From the NCBI GenBank assembly GCA_021773055.1, contig JAJFKV010000077.1:1-43298 (forward strand): 43,298 nucleotides of DNA, in the 5' to 3' direction. Below, in pieces: positions 1-6,566 of this stretch (its first letter is position 1; every line of letters begins with the position of its first letter). Source of the DNA: Woeseiaceae bacterium. Lineage in GTDB: Bacteria; Pseudomonadota; Gammaproteobacteria; Steroidobacterales; Woeseiaceae. The translations under genes were made by a program, and so were the position numbers. Under the pieces are notes generated by a model. It was not told where the DNA came from. It searched no databases and saw only the letters and a list, made by a program, of their open reading frames with translations.

Positions 1-308
1 GTGAGAAACCTCTTTCCGCGACCGTTATCCAGCGAGAACATACCACCGCGACCTTCAATGACATCGATGGTTAGCCGCGTATGCTTCCACGCCTCGTATT
101 GGGCACCACTAATGTAAAAAGGGGCCCCACCGATCTCACCCAGTTTGACATCATGGTCGCCCAGCAGAAACTCACCCAGGGCGTAACACATTGGTGCGGA
201 ACCGTCACAACAGCCACCGGATTGATGAAACATCACAGGGCCATGGTCGCGCTGGATTTCTTTGATCAACTGCAACGCCGATTCGGTTGCGTCTACTTTT
301 TTCTCCAT
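1..308 (-). CDS. DUF779 domain protein (3' end cut off by window)
   Basis: The reverse-strand frame starts at an ATG at 308 with a GGAGG ribosome site just upstream and stays open for 102 codons to the window edge. The translation begins MEKKVDATESALQLIKEIQR and contains a Cys-rich stretch, SGGCCDGSAPMCY, typical of the small DUF779 family. Genes of this family commonly sit beside ExaC/AldB-type aldehyde dehydrogenases, and here it follows one with a 32-bp gap, so the two are probably co-transcribed. Its biochemical role is not established; the conserved cysteines suggest metal or thiol chemistry, which is inference. The stop codon lies outside the window. Confidence 0.85.
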   Translation of the reverse strand, partial: MEKKVDATESALQLIKEIQRDHGPVMFHQSGGCCDGSAPMCYALGEFLLGDHDVKLGEIGGAPFYISGAQYEAWKHTRLTIDVIEGRGGMFSLDNGRGKRFL

Positions 309-340
309 GCCTCCATCTCTGGGCTTGTTACTCGTAATTC

Positions 341-1831
341 CTAAAAGAAACCAAGTTTGTTGGGGTTATAACTGACCAGCAGATTCTTGGTTTGCTGGTA
401 GTGATCGAGCATCATCAGGTGATTCTCACGTCCGATACCGGATTGCTTGTAACCGCCAAATGCTGCATGGGCTGGATACGCATGGTAACAATTAGTCCAC
501 ACACGGCCCGCCTTAATCGCGCGGCCAAAGCGGTAACATGTATTCGCATCGCGGCTCCAAACGCCAGCACCAAGCCCGTAAAGTGTGTCATTGGCGATGT
601 GAAGTGCTTCCTCATCCGTCTTGAAAGTGCAAACAGACACGACCGGACCGAAAATCTCCTCCTGAAAAACTCGCATGGCGTTATTACCCTTGAGTACGGT
701 CGGCTTGATGTAGTATCCGCCAGCCAGGTCACCCTCTAATTTAAGTTGCTCGCCGCCGCAGAGCACTTCTGCGCCTTCCTTACGACCAATATCAAAATAG
801 GAAAGGATCTTCTCCATTTGCTCGCTGGATGCTTGCGCCCCAACCATCGTTTCCACCTTTAGCGGATCACCCTGAATTATCGCTTCAATGCGTTTCAACG
901 ACCGGGCCATGAAGTCTTCATAAATATCCTCATGGATCAATGCCCGGCTTGGGCAGGTGCAAACTTCACCCTGGTTAAAAGCAAACAGAACGAATCCTTC
1001 AATCGCCTTGTCGTAGAAATCATCGTCTTCTGCGGCTACATCCTTGAAGAAAATGTTCGGAGACTTACCCCCCAGTTCCAAAGTACACGGAATGATGTTT
1101 TGACTGGCGTACTGCATGATGAGTCGACCGGTTGTGGTCTCGCCAGTAAAGGCGATTTTTGCTATTCGTGTGCTCGAGGCAAGCGGTTTACCGGCTTCAA
1201 GTCCGAAGCCATTCACTACATTCAGCACACCAGGTGGCAGTAGATCCTTAATAAGCTCCATCAACACCATTATGGATGCGGGGGTTTGCTCTGCCGGTTT
1301 TAGAACAACGCAGTTACCTGCTGCCAGTGCTGGTGCAAGTTTCCATACCGCCATCAAAATTGGAAAATTCCACGGGATAATCTGCCCGACAACACCGAGC
1401 GGCTCATGAAAATGATAGGCAACCGTATCGCCGTCGATTTCGCCGATCGAACCTTCCTGGGCACGAATTACACTGCCAAAATAGCGGAAATGGTCTATTG
1501 CCAGTGGTATGTCCGCTGCGGTTGTTTCGCGAATCGGCTTACCGTTATCCCAGGTCTCCGCTTCTGCCAACAGCGACAGATTATCCTCCATCACTTGCGC
1601 GATTTTGTGAAGAATCAAACCACGTTCTGCCACGTTCGTTGCACCCCAGGCATCCTTAGCTGCATGGGCGGCATCCAACGCGAGCTCGATATCTTTTGCG
1701 TCAGACCGGGCTATCCGGCACAAAACTTCGCCATTGACTGGTGAAATATTGTCAAAATATTCGGCAGATACCGGCTCTACAAACTTACCGCCGATGAAAT
1801 TGCCATAACTTTCTTTGTATTTGAAACTCAT
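341..1831 (-). CDS. NAD(P)-dependent aldehyde dehydrogenase (ExaC/AldB type)
   Basis: This 496-residue protein has the full aldehyde dehydrogenase fold. It shows the oxyanion Asn in IPWNFP (about N155), the general base Glu in LELGGKSPN (E252), and the catalytic Cys in [12 protein letters not shown] (C291, with a second Cys at 293). Such enzymes oxidise short aldehydes such as acetaldehyde to the acid using NAD+. Length and the CTC active-site motif match the acetaldehyde dehydrogenases ExaC, AldB and AcoD; the exact substrate cannot be fixed. The start has GGAG seven bases upstream. The DUF779 gene follows directly, the usual partner of this subfamily. Upstream lies a short inverted repeat (1899-1912) of unknown meaning. 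Confidence 0.93.
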   Translation of the reverse strand: MSFKYKESYGNFIGGKFVEPVSAEYFDNISPVNGEVLCRIARSDAKDIELALDAAHAAKDAWGATNVAERGLILHKIAQVMEDNLSLLAEAETWDNGKPIRETTAADIPLAIDHFRYFGSVIRAQEGSIGEIDGDTVAYHFHEPLGVVGQIIPWNFPILMAVWKLAPALAAGNCVVLKPAEQTPASIMVLMELIKDLLPPGVLNVVNGFGLEAGKPLASSTRIAKIAFTGETTTGRLIMQYASQNIIPCTLELGGKSPNIFFKDVAAEDDDFYDKAIEGFVLFAFNQGEVCTCPSRALIHEDIYEDFMARSLKRIEAIIQGDPLKVETMVGAQASSEQMEKILSYFDIGRKEGAEVLCGGEQLKLEGDLAGGYYIKPTVLKGNNAMRVFQEEIFGPVVSVCTFKTDEEALHIANDTLYGLGAGVWSRDANTCYRFGRAIKAGRVWTNCYHAYPAHAAFGGYKQSGIGRENHLMMLDHYQQTKNLLVSYNPNKLGFF

Positions 1832-1927
1832 TACTGTTCTCCAATATCGGCTGGCGTTCTTCTCAGGGCTAAGTCTGGTGCGTACGCGACAAATATTAGT
1901 CCATCTCTGGACTTTGTACTAGGCTCA

Positions 1928-1959
1928 GGTAGCGGGGGCGTGGTTTGTGCTGTTCCGAC
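1928..1959. repeat. 32-bp direct repeat, copy 1 (tRNA-3'-end-like)
   Basis: This 32-bp stretch recurs at 3452-3483 with a single mismatch (position 1942, G here and A there). Its first 12 bases, GGTAGCGGGGGC, are identical to the complement of the 3' end of the tRNA-fMet gene at 4262-4338. The remaining bases only loosely follow the tRNA T-arm. Read on the minus strand it looks like a decayed tRNA 3' end. The two copies bracket the CNNM/CorC gene. A vestigial attachment site or a duplicated tRNA end is possible; neither is proven. Confidence 0.7.
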
Positions 1960-2050
1960 CAGGCTGATGCTTGTCCAGTTGAAGTAACTGGGAGGGTTGT
2001 GTCTAGTGGCTGATCCGCCGCCTCAGTCTTACTTTTCTCGTAAACAGGCA

Positions 2051-2078
2051 TTGTGTACCCTTAATGATTTAATACAAA
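2051..2078 (+). promoter_or_regulatory. possible promoter of the CNNM/CorC gene
   Basis: TTGTGT (2051-2056) and TACAAA (2073-2078) are separated by 16 bp, in the AT-rich stretch upstream of the likely ATG at 2123. The match to the sigma70 consensus is moderate, so this is a tentative call. Confidence 0.3.
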
Positions 2079-2122
2079 GCAATAGCGTAAGGCTTGTCGC
2101 GATTCCAACATTCGGAGGGGTC

Positions 2123-3373
2123 ATGATTATTTTGGTAACCGCAGTCACCGTTGCCCTGGTGGTTTCTTTCCTCTGCTCGATACTCGAGTCTGTTCTACTG
2201 TCCATAAAGCCGGCCCAGATTGAACTACTTGTCAACGAGGGACAGCGGTCCGGACGCCTTCTCAAGGGCTTCAAGCAAAGGATTGATGTACCCATAGCCG
2301 CCATCCTGATCGTCAATACGATCGCGCACACAATCGGTGCGACAGTCGCGGGCGCAAGTTATGTGGAAGTGTTCAGCGAGCAGTCGCTTTGGATGTTCTC
2401 CGCAGTCTTCACGGTCGCAGTCCTGCTGTTCACCGAGATTATTCCAAAGACCCTTGGAGTGACCTTTGCCAATGTTCTTGCGACACCGGTCGCACATGCT
2501 ATCCACTGGCTGACCAAGGTCCTCGGCCCTTTAGTCACGCTAGCGAGCACAATCTCGCGTGGGATTCGAGGATCCAAAGAAATTCAGGCAACGTCGGTCG
2601 AAGAGATCCGGCTCCTGACCGCAATCGGTCGACAGGAGGGCGTTGTCGGAGCACGCACCGCAGGCATCATCGAGGGTGCAACTCGTCTGCACCAGCTACG
2701 GGCGGCTGACGTCCTGGTTCCGCGGAAGCATGTGGTGGCCCTCACCAATGAACAAGGCCTGGGTGACGTCAGGCACACAATCCGGCAATCCGGGCACAGC
2801 CGTTTTCCGTTCACACCGACAGGCCAGCTCGACGACGTGTCCGGGGTGGTCCACGCAAAAGAACTCTTGCTCTCGTTGTTCGACAATCCCGATGTCATTG
2901 ACTGGCCCACGCTAATGCGTGAGCCACTCATCATCCCGGAGACGAAACTACTGAATAGTCTATTGCAGTTGTTTCGAGCCGAGCGGCAGCACATGGCGAT
3001 CGTCGTCGATGAATACGGTGGCACTGAGGGCATCGTGACGCTCGAAGACGTTCTCGAGGAGCTTGTGGGAGAAATTGTCGACGAGAGCGACCAGCCGATC
3101 GAATACCTTTGGCCGCAAAAAGATGGTGCCGTGCACGCGCTGTCGACTATCGAATTACTGAAACTGACCCAGCACCTCGGTATTCCGTGGAGCCCTGACG
3201 TCGACGTTCATACGCTCGGGGGCATGCTGTCTTCGCGGCTCGAACGGATTCCTCAAAAAGGCGATGCGATTATCTGGAACGGGTACCGCGTCGAAGTGCT
3301 CTCCGCCACCGCGACCAGGGCGGAGGTCGTCAGGCTTGAGCGCTTGCCAGAAGACACGGCGCGGGAGGAGTGA
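2123..3373 (+). CDS. CNNM/CorC-type transporter with DUF21, CBS pair and CorC_HlyC domains
   Basis: This is an integral membrane protein of 416 residues from the ATG at 2123, which has GGAGGGG directly upstream (spacing is short). Three or four hydrophobic segments in the first ~150 residues form a DUF21 (CNNM) module. A CBS pair follows, with signatures such as VPRKHVVAL, SRFPF and AIVVDEYGGTEGIVTLEDVLEELVG interpreted as typical CorC/HlyC-type text, and the C-terminus is a CorC_HlyC transporter-associated domain. The family exports or exchanges Mg2+ or Co2+ and includes proteins once called haemolysins; the ion here is not determined. A longer frame opens at TTG 1997, but those extra 42 residues look non-coding. 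It is the only plus-strand gene in this corner and is bracketed by tRNA-like repeats, hinting at insertion. Confidence 0.88.
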   Translation: MIILVTAVTVALVVSFLCSILESVLLSIKPAQIELLVNEGQRSGRLLKGFKQRIDVPIAAILIVNTIAHTIGATVAGASYVEVFSEQSLWMFSAVFTVAVLLFTEIIPKTLGVTFANVLATPVAHAIHWLTKVLGPLVTLASTISRGIRGSKEIQATSVEEIRLLTAIGRQEGVVGARTAGIIEGATRLHQLRAADVLVPRKHVVALTNEQGLGDVRHTIRQSGHSRFPFTPTGQLDDVSGVVHAKELLLSLFDNPDVIDWPTLMREPLIIPETKLLNSLLQLFRAERQHMAIVVDEYGGTEGIVTLEDVLEELVGEIVDESDQPIEYLWPQKDGAVHALSTIELLKLTQHLGIPWSPDVDVHTLGGMLSSRLERIPQKGDAIIWNGYRVEVLSATATRAEVVRLERLPEDTAREE

Positions 3374-3415
3374 TGCGCATGGCGAGTTATAGGCGCAGCC
3401 AGCCCTAAATGAAGT

Positions 3416-3439
3416 AGGGCTTACCGAAGTAAGCCCTTT
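3416..3439. terminator. hairpin after CNNM gene, similar to the tRNA-fMet terminator
   Basis: A perfect 9-bp stem AGGGCTTAC/GTAAGCCCT encloses a CGAA tetraloop, followed on the plus strand by only TT. The same loop and the downstream sequence GCATATAAA also occur at the tRNA-fMet terminator (4206-4231), and repeat copy 2 lies next to it exactly as the tRNA end lies next to its terminator. It may serve the CNNM gene, or be the relic terminator of a lost tRNA copy. Confidence 0.5.
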
Positions 3440-3451
3440 GCATATAAAAGT

Positions 3452-3483
3452 GGTAGCGGGGGCGTGATTTGTGCTGTTCCGAC
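3452..3483. repeat. 32-bp direct repeat, copy 2 (tRNA-3'-end-like)
   Basis: This copy matches 1928-1959 with one difference. Including the preceding T (3451), 13 bases, TGGTAGCGGGGGC, equal the complement of the tRNA-fMet 3' end including its CCA. The following bases (GTGATTT, then GAC at the end) keep weak similarity to the tRNA T-arm region. A terminator-like hairpin sits about 12 bp to the left, as it would after a minus-strand tRNA. Confidence 0.75.
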
Positions 3484-3563
3484 AATGCCGAAAAGGACTC
3501 GACCTAAGTAGCTCGGTACATGCTAGTTACCCACCGTTGTGTACATATGCTGTAAGTCCACCC

Positions 3564-3860
3564 TCATGCAATCGCTTCAAACGGGATCTTCCGAACCTGC
3601 GAGAGGTTGGCAGACTTTCGGGCCTGCCAAAGATCATAGTTATCCTGCATGGCCAGCCAACTCTCAGGAGATCGGCCAATCGCCTTGGACAGGCGCAATG
3701 CCATCTCGGGACTTACTGCACTACTCTCGGAAACAATGCGCGCCAGCGTAGAAGCGGCGACGCCCAGATTCTCAGCCAATGACCTGATACTGATATCGAA
3801 TGGCTCGATATATGTCTCCCGAATAAACTCGCCCGGGTGCGGGGGATTATGCATAGCCAT
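3564..3860 (-). CDS. higA: HigA-family antitoxin (XRE/HTH)
   Basis: The protein has 98 residues and begins MAMHNPPHPGEFIRETYIEP, the standard HigA opening. A helix-turn-helix follows (IRSLAENLGVAASTLARIV, about residues 25-43). It should neutralise HigB and repress the operon. The start ATG overlaps the higB stop (ATGA), giving toxin-first order, the usual arrangement for HigBA. A second ATG two codons in is an alternative start. The tail after the HTH (SWLAMQDNYDLWQARK) is also typical of the family. Confidence 0.92.
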   Translation of the reverse strand: MAMHNPPHPGEFIRETYIEPFDISIRSLAENLGVAASTLARIVSESSAVSPEMALRLSKAIGRSPESWLAMQDNYDLWQARKSANLSQVRKIPFEAIA

Positions 3861-4138
3861 CAGTGATAGTCCTCGTAGTCCAATACGTGGGCGTTTCCGT
3901 CTTTGAATTCAAACGTCACCCTCCAGTTTCCGCTGACCCATATCGACCATCGATTCTTCGCTCGACCCTTAAGAGGATGGAGCCGATACCCTGGCACATC
4001 CATATCCTCAACTGCTCGGGCGGTATCGAGAGCCGCTAACTGCAATCGAAGTCGACCAGCGTGTTTGGCCTGGATGCCCGCCTTGCTGCCGGTTTCATAG
4101 TATCTGCACAGGCCTTTGTGCTTGAACGACTTGATCAC
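3860..4138 (-). CDS. higB: HigB-family toxin (RelE superfamily mRNA interferase)
   Basis: From a GTG at 4138 the frame gives 92 residues beginning MIKSFKHKGLCRYYETGSKA. Internal GYRLHPLKG and IWVSGNWRVTFEF and the ending DYEDYH are hallmarks of HigB. HigB cleaves mRNA at the ribosome under stress. The frame stays open upstream into the tRNA-fMet gene, but that extension is tRNA sequence and not protein; the GTG start matches the family's N-terminus exactly. A promoter with a palindromic operator lies directly upstream. No strong Shine-Dalgarno sequence is visible before the GTG. The pair sits just downstream of a tRNA, a common place for mobile modules. Confidence 0.92.
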   Translation of the reverse strand: MIKSFKHKGLCRYYETGSKAGIQAKHAGRLRLQLAALDTARAVEDMDVPGYRLHPLKGRAKNRWSIWVSGNWRVTFEFKDGNAHVLDYEDYH

Positions 4139-4144
4139 GGAGCT

Positions 4145-4173
4145 ACTATAGCGTGTTGCGCACCACGCAACAA
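4145..4173 (-). promoter_or_regulatory. higBA promoter with nested inverted-repeat operator
   Basis: Reading the minus strand, TTGTTG (4173-4168) and TATAGT (4150-4145) are 17 bp apart, upstream of the higB GTG at 4138. The spacer contains the perfect inverted repeat GTTGCG-N5-CGCAAC (4155-4171). An operator between the -35 and -10 boxes is a typical site for autorepression by HigA; that role is inferred. Confidence 0.6.
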
Positions 4174-4205
4174 GCTGTGTTTCTCCCGAACGTGTCCAGA
4201 AACGC

Positions 4206-4231
4206 AAAAAGCCTCGTCGAAACGAGGCTTT
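4206..4231 (-). terminator. Rho-independent terminator of tRNA-fMet
   Basis: A perfect 10-bp stem AAAGCCTCGT/ACGAGGCTTT with a TTCG loop (minus-strand reading) runs into five T residues. It lies 31 bp beyond the tRNA CCA end and in front of higB. Confidence 0.85.
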
Positions 4232-4261
4232 CTGGTCAGCTGCATATAAACAGCAGAATCT

Positions 4262-4338
4262 TGGTAGCGGGGGCAGGATTTGAACCTGCGACCTTCGGGT
4301 TATGAGCCCGACGAGCTGCCAGACTGCTCCACCCCGCA
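4262..4338 (-). tRNA. initiator tRNA-fMet (CAT)
   Basis: This 77-nt cloverleaf reads on the minus strand and includes an encoded CCA. The anticodon CAT sits on a stem with three consecutive G:C pairs (GGG/CCC), the hallmark of bacterial initiator tRNAs. The D-arm TGGAGCAGTCTGGCAGCTCG is nearly that of E. coli fMet. Position 1 is T and position 72 is T, so the 1:72 pair is unpaired, another initiator feature needed for formylation, although E. coli uses C1/A72. A promoter lies at 4351-4379 and a terminator at 4206-4231, so it is likely its own transcription unit. Confidence 0.97.
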
Positions 4339-4350
4339 TCGGCGAACGCG

Positions 4351-4379
4351 ATGGTACGCAGGTGGGCGGGGCATTACAA
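4351..4379 (-). promoter_or_regulatory. tRNA-fMet promoter
   Basis: On the minus strand TTGTAA (4379-4374) is followed after 17 bp by TACCAT (4356-4351). The bases after the -10 box are GC-rich (CGCG), as in stringently controlled stable-RNA promoters. The predicted transcript would begin a few bases before the tRNA's first base at 4338. Confidence 0.6.
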
Positions 4380-4389
4380 GCCCGGTCTC

Positions 4390-5115
4390 CTAATTATTCT
4401 CTTCAGGATCGTGCTCGATCATTCGCTGATACAAAAGCCCCAGCGCAGTCTGTAGCAATGTATCTTCTATGATGCCATCCACGTCGCAATTATTGGCCAA
4501 GCGACGCAATCGCTCGAAGGTGCGCCTGTAATTCTTCGTGTGCCGTTGTCGTATCTCTGAGCCGTACAAAATCTCCGGCAAGCCGCCCTCTTCTTCGAAT
4601 TCCATGGTCAAGAACTGACGTGCAAATACGGACCAGTCACCCTGTGCTGCTCGCGTAAAAAGTTCGTCAACCTGCTCGCTGCTGATGCGCCCACTGCCGA
4701 CAGGGCCTATAGCTGACACCAGCAGCATTCCCGATATTCCACCCAGTTGTTGCTTCACGCTTTCGGCTATTTTGAAAAACGTCTCCTGCCGCGCATTCAT
4801 CTCGGTCGCCGCTATAGCGAGCGTCTGCTTCTCCGACTGAAGTACGGAGTGACGGATCGCTTCTGTGTTGTTGGCGAGTTCCCGTTGCTGAATGAACAGG
4901 CCGAGTATCAGCCACAGGAATGCCAACGGCGCGAACACACCTTCAAGAAAGCTGCCTACGGCGTCGATCGAACTGGTCTGGGCGGGATCCGACTCGTAAA
5001 CGCCATGGACGTACCAGACGCCCCCGGCCATCCATACAATCGAGATTACAATTCCGACCCAAATCCGCCAATCCCGATCACCGAAGTAATGACGAATGGA
5101 AGCGCGGGAAGTCAT
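4390..5115 (-). CDS. unknown two-TM membrane protein at the end of the nuo operon
   Basis: I do not recognise this 241-residue protein. It has two predicted membrane helices (about residues 17-37 and 56-76) joined by a short acidic loop, so both ends probably face the cytoplasm. A coiled-coil-prone stretch follows (QQRELANNTEAIRHSVLQSE, about 76-95), then a soluble domain of about 150 residues rich in charged helices. Its ATG is six bases after the nuoN stop with no clear Shine-Dalgarno sequence, so it may be translated by coupling and is probably the last gene of the nuo transcript. Nothing in it resembles a known complex I subunit. A role in complex I assembly is only a positional guess. 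Confidence 0.75.
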   Translation of the reverse strand: MTSRASIRHYFGDRDWRIWVGIVISIVWMAGGVWYVHGVYESDPAQTSSIDAVGSFLEGVFAPLAFLWLILGLFIQQRELANNTEAIRHSVLQSEKQTLAIAATEMNARQETFFKIAESVKQQLGGISGMLLVSAIGPVGSGRISSEQVDELFTRAAQGDWSVFARQFLTMEFEEEGGLPEILYGSEIRQRHTKNYRRTFERLRRLANNCDVDGIIEDTLLQTALGLLYQRMIEHDPEENN

Positions 5116-5121
5116 GGTCGT

Positions 5122-6555
5122 CTAAGCAAGTATCTGCACACACAATGCCAGCAGCCATCCCGGCACGATTCCCAGGGCCAGAACGGCGACGGAATTGAGG
5201 CTTAGAACCACTCGTGTGTCAGTGCTGGCCTGCAGAACAGCCTTGTCTTCGGCCTCTTCGAAATACATATACCAGATGACTCTCAGGTAGTAATAAGCTC
5301 CGATAACTGAGGCCAAAACCATCAGAACCGCGACCGCGGTATAACCGGAATTCACTACAGCGCTGATGGCGTTCAATTTGCCGAAGAAACCGACAAACGG
5401 CGGCACGCCCGCCATGCTAAACATCAGGAACATCATCATCATCGCGAACCACGGGCTGCGCGCATTGAGTCCCTTAAAGTCCGACAGGTTTTCGGCATCA
5501 TAGCCGCGTCGGCTGAGCAGGATAATCATGCCAAATGCACCGGCTGCCGCGACGACATATGTGAGTGTGTAGAACAGTGCTGCTGCATTGCCCTGCCCCG
5601 TGCCGCAGAAAAGTGCCAGCAAAATGAAGCCAACGTGACCGATTGTAGAGTAACCCAGCATGCGCTTGATGTTGGTCTGCGCAATCGCAACGAAGTTACC
5701 TACCAGCAACGATAGCACCGCAATAACCATGATCATCGCTGCCCATGTATCGTGCAGAGAGCCCAGACCATCGACGAGGATGCGGAGGAACAGCGCCAGT
5801 GCCGCAAGCTTCGGTGCCGACGCAAGATACAAGGTCACCGGCGTACGTGCGCCCTGGTAGACGTCAGGTAGCCACATGTGAAACGGCACCGCACCGAACT
5901 TGAAAGCAATGCCGACAATTAGAAATGTAAGCCCAAACCAGAGTGGCAGGCTGTTCAGCGAGGGATCAGTGCTGATCGCCGCAGCAATCTCGTGAAACTG
6001 CAGACTGCCGGTAACGCCATATATCCATGAAATCCCGTACAGCAAACAACCGGACGCTATTGCACCCAGGATGAAGTACTTCATCGCAGCTTCCGCCGAT
6101 GTGACGCTATTCCTGTCGATCGCGACCAGTGCATACATCGACAATGCCAGCGTCTCAAGGCCGAGATACATCGTCAGCATGCTATTTGCCGACATCATGA
6201 TCATCATGCCAAGCAGGCCAATCAATCCGAGCAGGTAAAACTCGCCCTTGTGGATCTCATTCGCTCGCAGGTAGTCCCGTGAGTACAAGAATGCGATACC
6301 GACGAATATCACGGCCGCAACTTTCAATATCTGCGACAGCGGATCACTGACATAGCTGCCACTGAAAATTACCGTCCTGGCATCGGGCGCGGTCGCATTA
6401 AGCACCAGCAGCATCGCGCCCAAAGACAGGACGCTGATCCAGAAAGTGCGCACGCGGTTCTCATCATCTATGAACAAATCGGCAATCAACACGACACAGA
6501 TAAGCCCTAGAAGAACAATTTCCGGTGCAGCAACAATGTAATCCATCAAATTCAT
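5122..6555 (-). CDS. nuoN: NADH-quinone oxidoreductase subunit N
   Basis: NuoN is one of the three antiporter-like proton-pumping subunits in the complex I membrane arm. The 477-residue protein is hydrophobic throughout, with about 14 predicted helices, and carries the family stretch SAEAAMKYFILGAIASGCLL with the key Lys/Glu region, plus KMLGYST-type text (IKRMLGYSTIGHVGF). Length is normal for the family. It follows nuoM with an 11-bp gap and is the last canonical nuo gene. Confidence 0.97.
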   Translation of the reverse strand: MNLMDYIVAAPEIVLLGLICVVLIADLFIDDENRVRTFWISVLSLGAMLLVLNATAPDARTVIFSGSYVSDPLSQILKVAAVIFVGIAFLYSRDYLRANEIHKGEFYLLGLIGLLGMMIMMSANSMLTMYLGLETLALSMYALVAIDRNSVTSAEAAMKYFILGAIASGCLLYGISWIYGVTGSLQFHEIAAAISTDPSLNSLPLWFGLTFLIVGIAFKFGAVPFHMWLPDVYQGARTPVTLYLASAPKLAALALFLRILVDGLGSLHDTWAAMIMVIAVLSLLVGNFVAIAQTNIKRMLGYSTIGHVGFILLALFCGTGQGNAAALFYTLTYVVAAAGAFGMIILLSRRGYDAENLSDFKGLNARSPWFAMMMMFLMFSMAGVPPFVGFFGKLNAISAVVNSGYTAVAVLMVLASVIGAYYYLRVIWYMYFEEAEDKAVLQASTDTRVVLSLNSVAVLALGIVPGWLLALCVQILA

Positions 6556-6566
6556 AAAGTAACCTG

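Larger units (their letters stand above)
1832..2122. other. intergenic region between aldehyde dehydrogenase and CNNM gene
   Basis: This 291-bp divergent intergenic region is the longest gap in the window. It holds a perfect inverted repeat GTCCA-TCTC-TGGAC (1899-1912), an 8-bp palindrome GCGTACGC (1880-1887), and repeat copy 1 (1928-1959). An open frame extends upstream of the CNNM start to a TTG at 1997, but its translation has no family character. I see no RNA gene here. Confidence 0.6.

Noticed and set aside
1997..2122. 42-residue upstream extension of the CNNM/CorC protein from a TTG
   Set aside because: No conserved sequence, no membrane signal, and the ATG at 2123 has a strong ribosome site.
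3471..3782. 103-codon plus-strand open frame opposite higA
   Set aside because: It overlaps a clear higA gene and starts inside the tRNA-like repeat; no protein features.
4139..4339. N-terminal extension of HigB (about 67 extra residues) reaching through the tRNA-fMet gene
   Set aside because: The extension is simply the translated tRNA, promoter and terminator sequence; the family N-terminus begins at the GTG at 4138.
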